A stretch of 5,208 bases of DNA from an uncultured Ruminococcus sp. (GTDB lineage Bacteria > Bacillota_A > Clostridia > Oscillospirales > Ruminococcaceae): assembly GCA_947303535.1 (NCBI GenBank), contig CAMYYQ010000123.1:1-5208 (forward strand), written 5' to 3'. Positions 1-4,302 of this stretch are shown in pieces (position 1 is the stretch's first letter; every line of letters begins with the position of its first letter). The notes beneath the pieces are model-generated. The model had not been told where the DNA came from. It saw nothing but the letters and a program-made list of their open reading frames with translations, and made no database searches. The position numbers were made by a program, and so were the translations under genes.

Positions 1-823
1 TGTATGAGCAGGCTTTCCATGTGCCGCCGTCGTTGACAGCGTTAACAGAGAATGTCTTTACTCCGCTGCCTGTTGCTATAGGTACAGTGAACGCGAGTGA
101 ACCGCCTGATACACTTGTTATAGTGGGCTCGCCCTGATATCCGAAGCCGCAGTCTCTTGACTCGTTCAGATAGTACAGCTCGCCGTTGAACTCCTTGAAC
201 GTAGGCGAATCACCTGAATAGAGTCCGCTGTATTTGTAGATAAGATCGCCGCAGATAAGGGTATTAACATAGTTTATAACATCGTTGACTGTTGAAAAGC
301 GGTTATCAGTGACTTTGCTGTATGACTGACCGCCGTCCTGTATCGAAGTATTCGGGTCTAAAGATACATAAAATCCGCCTGCGATATTGTCGAGTCTGTC
401 TAAAGACTGCATGATATTCTTGGCTATGGGAACGTATTCGGAATAATTATTTTTTTCTGCCTGCTGTGCAGGTGAAGCTGTCACCTCGGGGGGATCGGCT
501 TTGGGAGGCTGAGCGACAGGTACCTGCTGTGCCTGAACGGGAGCTTCCTGCTGCTGCTGTGCCTGAGGCTGTTCTGCCTGTGGTGTTTGCTGCGCAGGAG
601 CGGCAGCCTGTTGCTGCTGTTGTGCCTGCTGACCATTATTATCGGCAGCAGCCTGCTGTGTGTCAACTGATTGTACGTTGTTGCTTGGTGCGTTTGTCGG
701 AGTCGAGACAGACCAGTTTGCAGAACGCGGAGTCGTGCTTTCATAAGTTTCGAGAGTGCATGACGCTAATGAACTGCATACCAATCCTGAAATAAGCACT
801 ACGGTAAGAATGTGTTTTTTCAT
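1..823 (-). CDS. Lipoprotein with Gln/Ala/Pro-rich linker and unassigned C-terminal domain (3' partial)
   Basis: The reading frame runs without a stop from an ATG at 823-821 to the window edge, giving 274 residues; the C-terminus is outside. The N-terminus (MKKHILTVVLISGLVCSSLASC) has a short basic head, a hydrophobic core and a lipobox L19-A20-S21-C22, so signal peptidase II cleavage and lipidation at Cys22 are expected, placing the protein on the outer face of the membrane. Residues about 35-122 are a low-complexity tether with 25 Gln between residues 51 and 121, plus many Ala and Pro. A globular part starts near residue 127 and holds motifs such as FSTVNDVINYVNTL and FKEFNGELYYLNESRDCGFG. 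Its pattern (a helix that sets up a small beta domain, 'f.e.nGeLY...') vaguely recalls the IseA-type DL-endopeptidase inhibitor domain, but this is a weak resemblance and no function is claimed. The start is supported by AGAGGG nine to ten bases upstream and by a good promoter. It is transcribed divergently from the dockerin protein gene. Confidence 0.88.
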   Translation of the reverse strand, partial: MKKHILTVVLISGLVCSSLASCTLETYESTTPRSANWSVSTPTNAPSNNVQSVDTQQAAADNNGQQAQQQQQAAAPAQQTPQAEQPQAQQQQEAPVQAQQVPVAQPPKADPPEVTASPAQQAEKNNYSEYVPIAKNIMQSLDRLDNIAGGFYVSLDPNTSIQDGGQSYSKVTDNRFSTVNDVINYVNTLICGDLIYKYSGLYSGDSPTFKEFNGELYYLNESRDCGFGYQGEPTITSVSGGSLAFTVPIATGSGVKTFSVNAVNDGGTWKACSY

Positions 824-831
824 GGTGGTTT

Positions 832-837
832 CCCTCT
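832..837 (-). promoter_or_regulatory. Ribosome binding site of the lipoprotein gene
   Basis: On the minus strand AGAGGG lies about 8 bases before the ATG at 823, which fixes this start ahead of the signal peptide. The surrounding 9-mer AGGGAAACC (835-827) recurs 30 bases further upstream at 865-857. Confidence 0.75.
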
Positions 838-877
838 TTTTAACGGTAAGTATTATGGTTTCCCTTTAAGTAATATT

Positions 878-906
878 ATGATACCTATTTTTCAGCCTTT
901 TTTCAA
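878..906 (-). promoter_or_regulatory. Sigma-70-type promoter for the lipoprotein gene
   Basis: Read on the minus strand, a -35 box TTGAAA (906-901) is followed by exactly 17 bases and a -10 box TATCAT (883-878). Transcription would begin near position 870, giving a leader of about 48 nt before the start codon at 823. Spacing and distance are ideal; box identity is 5/6 for -35 and 5/6 for -10. Not tested experimentally. Confidence 0.65.
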
Positions 907-921
907 GAGTAAATTTCAACG

Positions 922-940
922 AACATTTTACCGAAATGTT
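922..940. promoter_or_regulatory. Palindrome AACATTT-N5-AAATGTT, possible operator
   Basis: A perfect inverted repeat with 7-bp arms (922-928 and 934-940) lies 15 bp upstream of the -35 box of the lipoprotein promoter. That is a typical place for an activator site. The arms are AT-rich and short, so chance is a real alternative. Confidence 0.3.
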
Positions 941-988
941 ATTATTTTAGTATATTTAGCTGTAAAAAGGCAGTTTTCACTAATTCAT

Positions 989-1016
989 AATTCATGATTT
1001 TAGTTTCACATGAATT
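989..1016. repeat. Inverted repeat AATTCATG-N12-CATGAATT
   Basis: Perfect 8-bp arms at 989-996 and 1009-1016 flank a 12-base spacer. A third partial copy, AATTCAT, sits at 982-988 just before the left arm. It could be a regulator site between the divergent genes or a weak hairpin; no T-run follows, so it is not an obvious terminator. Confidence 0.35.
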
Positions 1017-1060
1017 GAGGATATAAAGATGACCATTGTTCGCACATTGCTCCGATGATA

Positions 1061-1077
1061 CTTCCCGTGTTGGGAAG
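1061..1077 (+). other. Short hairpin CTTCCC-GTGTT-GGGAAG
   Basis: Six perfect base pairs close a 5-base loop, three bases after the TGA of the 9-codon reading frame at 1029. No T-run follows, so it is not a terminator by itself. A role in a leader region would need a promoter upstream of it; the only candidate I see (TTTACC-18-TATATT, 927-956) is weak. Confidence 0.3.
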
Positions 1078-1113
1078 CAGCTGAGCTTATACAGAAGTCT
1101 ATATCTGAGAAAG

Positions 1114-1141
1114 TTGAAAATTTTGCGTGGGTGGGTAAAAT
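1114..1141 (+). promoter_or_regulatory. Alternative plus-strand promoter candidate
   Basis: TTGAAA (1114-1119) is followed after 16 bases by TAAAAT (1136-1141), in an AT-rich stretch. It would start a transcript near 1148 with a leader of about 155 nt before the ATG at 1303. It is a weaker candidate than the one at 1162-1190, and both could be used. Confidence 0.3.
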
Positions 1142-1161
1142 AAAATTATATTTTTGCAGTA

Positions 1162-1190
1162 TTGATTTTCAGCCTTTTATATGTTATCAT
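1162..1190 (+). promoter_or_regulatory. Extended -10 promoter for the dockerin protein gene
   Basis: TTGATT (1162-1167) is followed by a 17-base spacer and TATCAT (1185-1190), with a TG at 1182-1183 forming an extended -10 element (TGTTATCAT). Transcription would start near 1197, leaving a leader of about 105 nt. The -10 box lies inside an AT-rich palindrome, TATATG-TTAT-CATATA (1178-1193), so a repressor or other factor could act there. Confidence 0.5.
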
Positions 1191-1286
1191 ATAGGTGAAA
1201 ACAGCGTGGATAAACTTTTTGACAGTTTTAGTGAGACAAAAGCCGAAATATTACGACTTATTATCAATGGATAATTTTTATGACGC

Positions 1287-1293
1287 AGAGGAG
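1287..1293 (+). promoter_or_regulatory. Ribosome binding site that fixes the start of the dockerin protein
   Basis: AGAGGAG ends 9 bases before ATG 1303. This site, with the signal peptide that begins at that ATG, decides against the longer in-frame start GTG at 1195 and the ATG at 1267, neither of which has a good site or sensible N-terminal sequence. Confidence 0.85.
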
Positions 1294-1302
1294 TTGATTA
1301 TT

Positions 1303-4053
1303 ATGAATCGAAAAATACTGGCATTTTTGACTGCGGCGATGTGTTTGGCAAGTGCAGTGCCTGTGAATACAACTGCCGAAAATTCAGTCAAAGGCTTGGA
1401 GGGACTTCAGGAGAAAGGCGGCAGCGGCAGCCTTATCTCAGGTGAGCAGTCTGACGAGGTTTACGTGGGCTATTATTCTAAGCTCAGCGATATAAGCGCG
1501 ACTGCCGAAGCAGATACTGCAAAGCTTATGATCGACAAGGACTATGCTTCCGATACAGTGAACGTGAGCTGCACTATAAAAAGTCTCGGCAAAGACCTTA
1601 CCATAGATGCAGGGGATAAGGATATCGTAGTTCTTCTTGATGAAGCCGACCTCGAAAAGACAATAACTGTAAAGGCTGATAAAGGCTCTGTTACGTTCTT
1701 TATACAGGGCAGCCTTACCTGCGGAAAGGAAAGCAAGGGCATCATATGGCATGAGATATGCGACGGCTGCAAGGTCACAGCCGATAAGTACATACCTATC
1801 ACTTTTTACGGCTCTGAGGACTCCGCTGTAACACTGAACGATGAAGCGATATTGTGCGGCAGTCTGAGACTTCCCTATACAGTCCTTGATGACAGGAGCG
1901 TCGGTGCTTTCAAGATAGAGTATGTTTCCGAGAGCGATAATAAATCGCAGCTTATCAAGCCTACTGTCATCGGTAATGCGCTGTTAAAGAAGCTCTTGAA
2001 CAGTGATGTAGTTTTTGCTTACTGCGCTAAAAAAGCTGACAGCGGCGAGCTTAACGGTCTGACCATATCTAAAGGTACAAAACAGCTCACACTGTCCGAG
2101 GTTATACCTCTTGCCAAAAAGGGCGATAAGATAACATGGTCGGATTTTGAGCCATATGCAGGCGATTGGCACGGCATAGGTATGTATACTCATGTCTGCA
2201 ATTATGACCTTGGCGGCGGATTTTTCCTGCTTGTTGAGGGCAATCCCCCCGAAGAGCCTGCTGTTGTAGAGCTGTACAAAGACGGCTATGAGAACCGCAT
2301 CGATATCCGTAAGGACGATATTGACGAGTTTATGGCATGGGCTTCGGATTTTTACCATGCTTCCGAGCTCGATACAGCTGAAACGAAAATGACACTTGAC
2401 GATGTTATCTCCCTTTCCAAGAAAGGCAATGCCCTTGACTGGTCGGATTTTATGATATACAGCGGTCAGGAGTCTGGTCACGGTTATACTGAGTGGAGGT
2501 TTGAGCTTGAGGACGGTTACACTCTTCGTGTCATGGGCGAAAGCAAGGAGAAAGCTCCCGAAAAAATAACTCTTTATCGCAATGACCAGAGAAAAGGACT
2601 TGAAGAGATAGACATTCGGACAGACGATGTTAAAGCATTTCTGGAAAGCAAACAGTATTACTTTAATGAGATAGGCTCTATGACAAAGAACGAGCTAAAG
2701 GCTCTGTTTGCCAAAAAGGGACTTACAGAGGATAAGGGCTACGGCGTATGGACTAAAGAAGAAGCAGCCGCTGTGCTCAAAGACAACATCTTTACGGTGA
2801 TCCTTAAACCTGATGCCCGTTATGTTACAAAGGACGGAACAGAAGTCCTCAACGAAGCTTCAAGCGTTGCGGAATTGCTGAAATATGATGACTACAACAC
2901 CGTACAGGCAAATTACCTTGATTTTGCTACAAAACTGCCCCGTGACGAGATATCTTTATTATTTTCACACGCTGAGATACGCACTGAGAAAAACGAAAAG
3001 GGCGAATATGTTTACAGGAGATATTTCCATTATAACTTTGTTTCTATGTACAGCGACGAGGAAACACAGATAAAAAAGATAACCACTGCACTGAATTATC
3101 TCCAGTTAAATCCATATCTGGACGGTTTTAATCTGAACACAAATACTGCTTACGGCGGGACAACAGACTTTGAAATAAAAGGCGATGCAAACTGCGACGG
3201 TGAAGTTGATATGTCCGATGTTGTGCTTGTAATGCAGGCTCTTGCAAATCCGAATAAATACGGAACAAACGGTACTGCTGAGCATCATCTTACAGCACAG
3301 GGCAAGCTTAACGGCGATATGGACGGCGACGGACTGACTGTCGGTGATGCACAGGCTATACAGAAGAAGCTCCTCGGACTCGATGACAAAAACAGTGAAG
3401 ACACGCTAAAGCTCAGTGATATCGTTACGATAAAGACTGACTACAATCCTGTAATGAGCGACTGGTCGGGAATAGGCATACTGCTTGAATTTGCTTCTCC
3501 CGAATACGATATCACACTGGAAGCAAACGACGGTAAGTTTGTGGAATGGGACACAATAAAAGGCAGCGGCCCTGTCAAGAATGAGGGCAAGACATACAAG
3601 ATCGGCAAAAGCGGCAGTATATTCTGGGATCCCGACGATACGTGCTATACCGACGGCTTGGTGAGCGAGATAACAGTCAAGGGCACGACCAAAGAAAAGC
3701 AGGTCGAGCTTGGCAAGATATACATTACACACAACGACAGGCTCGTTTTTACCGCGTCACTGGAAAAGCCTGACAGCTCTGATATTAAAGTTCATTCATC
3801 AACCGACTATCCCTGTGCAATTAAGGTCAACGGAACTGTATTCTGGCAGACAGATGAAAAATTCAGTGGAGATTTCTCGAAATATACCGTAAAAAAGGTC
3901 ACAGCATACAGCGAAAACGGAACTCCGCAGAATGACGGTGAAAGCAATTTTGACCGTAAATGTACTACTGAATATATTATATTAGACGAGAAAACAATTG
4001 TTGTAAATTTGCAGGACGGATTAGTCGGATATTTGATATTCAAAGCTAAATAA
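1303..4053 (+). CDS. Secreted modular protein with internal dockerin, 916 aa, function unknown
   Basis: The protein starts with a Sec signal peptide (basic NRK, hydrophobic core to about residue 18, cleavage near ASA-VP or TTA-EN). Residues about 85-208 are beta-rich, with ITFYGSEDSAVTLNDEAILCGS, and recall the DUF7305/PilX-like beta-helix type; this is a tentative match. Residues 261-346 and 362-449 are two tandem copies of one module (KKG....WSDF..Y.G ... IDIR.DD). Residues 455-615 are unrecognised. A type I dockerin spans about 625-694, with loop one D628-x-N630-x-D632-G-x-x-D636-x-x-D639 and loop two starting at D672. Residues 700-916 look beta-rich. Known dockerins bind cohesins on scaffoldins or at the cell surface, so it probably joins an extracellular complex. 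No glycosidase, esterase, lyase or protease motif was recognised, so the role may be structural, adhesive or carbohydrate-binding. The gene appears monocistronic: own promoter upstream, terminator directly downstream. Confidence 0.92.
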   Translation: MNRKILAFLTAAMCLASAVPVNTTAENSVKGLEGLQEKGGSGSLISGEQSDEVYVGYYSKLSDISATAEADTAKLMIDKDYASDTVNVSCTIKSLGKDLTIDAGDKDIVVLLDEADLEKTITVKADKGSVTFFIQGSLTCGKESKGIIWHEICDGCKVTADKYIPITFYGSEDSAVTLNDEAILCGSLRLPYTVLDDRSVGAFKIEYVSESDNKSQLIKPTVIGNALLKKLLNSDVVFAYCAKKADSGELNGLTISKGTKQLTLSEVIPLAKKGDKITWSDFEPYAGDWHGIGMYTHVCNYDLGGGFFLLVEGNPPEEPAVVELYKDGYENRIDIRKDDIDEFMAWASDFYHASELDTAETKMTLDDVISLSKKGNALDWSDFMIYSGQESGHGYTEWRFELEDGYTLRVMGESKEKAPEKITLYRNDQRKGLEEIDIRTDDVKAFLESKQYYFNEIGSMTKNELKALFAKKGLTEDKGYGVWTKEEAAAVLKDNIFTVILKPDARYVTKDGTEVLNEASSVAELLKYDDYNTVQANYLDFATKLPRDEISLLFSHAEIRTEKNEKGEYVYRRYFHYNFVSMYSDEETQIKKITTALNYLQLNPYLDGFNLNTNTAYGGTTDFEIKGDANCDGEVDMSDVVLVMQALANPNKYGTNGTAEHHLTAQGKLNGDMDGDGLTVGDAQAIQKKLLGLDDKNSEDTLKLSDIVTIKTDYNPVMSDWSGIGILLEFASPEYDITLEANDGKFVEWDTIKGSGPVKNEGKTYKIGKSGSIFWDPDDTCYTDGLVSEITVKGTTKEKQVELGKIYITHNDRLVFTASLEKPDSSDIKVHSSTDYPCAIKVNGTVFWQTDEKFSGDFSKYTVKKVTAYSENGTPQNDGESNFDRKCTTEYIILDEKTIVVNLQDGLVGYLIFKAK
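2083..2649 (+). repeat. Tandem ~90-residue module within the dockerin protein (two diverged copies)
   Basis: Copy one covers residues 261-346 and copy two residues 362-449. Over their first 27 residues without gaps they share 14 identities, including T-L, V-I-x-L-x-KKG and WSDF-x-x-Y-x-G. Their ends match as IDIRKDDI and IDIRTDDV. The offset is 101 residues at the start and 103 at the end, so only small indels occurred. The DNA copies are well diverged, which points to an old duplication. I recall similar 'LTLDDVI.L.KKG' modules in secreted Ruminococcus proteins but cannot name a family. Confidence 0.85.
3175..3384 (+). other. Dockerin domain, internal (residues ~625-694)
   Basis: Two calcium loops with helices are visible. 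Loop one reads DANCDGEVDMSD, a full 12-residue dockerin loop, followed by VVLVMQAL. Loop two reads DMDGDGLTVGD, only 11 residues, followed by AQAIQKKLLGL. The loop starts are 44 residues apart because of a LANPNKYGTNGT insert, longer than in the classical clostridial dockerin (about 34 by recollection) but in keeping with dockerins I recall from Ruminococcus. The domain sits two-thirds along the chain, not at the C-terminus. Confidence 0.9.
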
Positions 4054-4068
4054 GCAAACAGCACAGAA

Positions 4069-4095
4069 AAGCTCCGCATACGCGGAGCTTCTTTT
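4069..4095 (+). terminator. Rho-independent terminator of the dockerin protein gene
   Basis: A perfect 9-bp stem AAGCTCCGC / GCGGAGCTT closes the tetraloop ATAC and is followed by CTTTT, 15 bases after the stop codon at 4051-4053. Because A residues precede the stem it may also stop transcripts arriving from the other side. Confidence 0.9.
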
Positions 4096-4109
4096 ACATA
4101 TAATGTAAA
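4093..4109. repeat. Inverted repeat TTTACAT-ATA-ATGTAAA
   Basis: Perfect 7-bp arms at 4093-4099 and 4103-4109 lie between the terminator and the hairpin-rich repeat. It may be an edge of that repeat element or a remnant of the terminator region; nothing shows a function. Confidence 0.35.
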
Positions 4110-4110
4110 G

Positions 4111-4240
4111 TGCGGGACGTCGAGGACTCCCAACAGGAGCCGCGACCCTCTGTCAGCTTTGCTGACATCTCCCTGTACTACAGGGAGTCACCGTCCCCTA
4201 CAAATTCTCTTGCGGAACGCCGAGGGCGGCGTTCCCTACT
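4111..4240. repeat. Compound hairpin-rich intergenic repeat element
   Basis: Three clean hairpins lie here: TGTCAGC-TTT-GCTGACA (4151-4167), CTCCCTGT-ACT-ACAGGGAG (4169-4187) and GGAACGCC-GAGGGC-GGCGTTCC (4214-4235). A smaller one, CTCC/GGAG, is at 4127-4139. GGGACG (4114-4119) can pair with CGTCCC (4192-4197) across the first hairpins. The style matches dispersed intergenic repeats that I recall from gut Clostridia ('CCCTC.GTCAGC..GCTGAC..CTCCCT'). No ORF or transposase is present, so it would be a non-autonomous or REP-like element. Multi-copy status cannot be seen from one window. Confidence 0.65.
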
Positions 4241-4245
4241 ACTCT

Positions 4246-4273
4246 CTACTCACTAATAACTACTCGCTAAAAA
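4246..4273. repeat. Two-copy 14-bp direct repeat, CTACTCrCTAAwAA
   Basis: CTACTCACTAATAA (4246-4259) is followed at once by CTACTCGCTAAAAA (4260-4273), 12 of 14 bases alike. Further CTACT words lie just upstream at 4236-4245. The second copy runs into the A-tract of the following terminator. It looks like low-complexity sequence attached to the end of the repeat element. Confidence 0.5.
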
Positions 4274-4298
4274 AGGACTGCTTTCGCAGTCCTTTTTT
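4269..4298. terminator. Bidirectional rho-independent terminator after trpB2
   Basis: A perfect 13-bp inverted repeat, A6-GGACTGC / GCAGTCC-T6, closes a 4-base loop. Read on the minus strand the loop is GAAA, a stable GNRA type, and the stem ends in T6. It starts 5 bases after the trpB2 stop (4305-4303), so it mainly serves that gene, and its symmetry also lets it stop read-through from the plus-strand side. Confidence 0.93.
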
Positions 4299-4302
4299 GA
4301 TA

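Larger units (their letters stand above)
1029..1274 (+). pseudogene. Possible relic of a small ORF with an in-frame TGA
   Basis: An ATG at 1029 is preceded by GAGG (1017-1020) at an 8-base spacing, giving a 9-residue peptide MTIVRTLLR before a TGA at 1056-1058. The same frame then stays open for 71 codons to a TAA at 1272-1274. Its last part reads VDKLFDSFSETKAEILRLI, which looks coding-like and resembles the start of a winged helix-turn-helix segment. The central part overlaps the AT-rich promoter of the downstream gene and reads less like protein. It may be a decayed gene, a leader peptide followed by chance openness, or chance alone. I regard it as unproven. Confidence 0.15.
824..1302. other. 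Divergent AT-rich intergenic region
   Basis: This 479-bp stretch separates two divergently transcribed genes for exported proteins. It holds the minus-strand promoter (878-906), a likely plus-strand promoter (1162-1190), palindromes at 922-940, 989-1016 and 1178-1193, a hairpin at 1061-1077 and a doubtful decayed ORF (1029-1274). I do not recognise a riboswitch, tRNA or known small RNA in it. Confidence 0.8.

Noticed and set aside
481..744. Minus-strand ORF of 87 codons
   Set aside because: It lies in another frame of the lipoprotein gene over the low-complexity linker; the frame with the lipobox, ribosome site and promoter is clearly the real one.
466..795. Plus-strand ORF of 109 codons
   Set aside because: It is antisense to the lipoprotein. 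Its Val/Pro/Ala-rich sequence is the shadow of the Gln/Ala triplets on the other strand, and it has no signal or domain.
812..997. Plus-strand ORF of 61 codons in the intergenic region
   Set aside because: No ribosome site, Phe/Ile-rich AT-driven composition, and it crosses the minus-strand promoter.
1219..1224. Perfect TTGACA -35 box
   Set aside because: No acceptable -10 hexamer is found 15-19 bases downstream; the following bases are GC-containing (GCCGAA).
1260..1280. Hairpin ATTATC-AATG-GATAAT followed by T5 as a terminator or attenuator
   Set aside because: The stem has only 6 pairs with one G-C pair, too weak for a convincing terminator.
1195..1302. N-terminal extension of the dockerin protein from GTG 1195
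   Set aside because: It would bury the signal peptide 36 residues in, and the strong AGAGGAG site points to ATG 1303.
1984..2481. Minus-strand ORF of 165 codons inside the dockerin gene
   Set aside because: It is an antisense shadow of a well-supported coding frame, with no ribosome site or recognisable domain.
4111..4273. CRISPR array or phage attachment site
   Set aside because: The repeats are hairpins of different sequence without regular spacers, no cas or integrase gene is near, and no tRNA is present.
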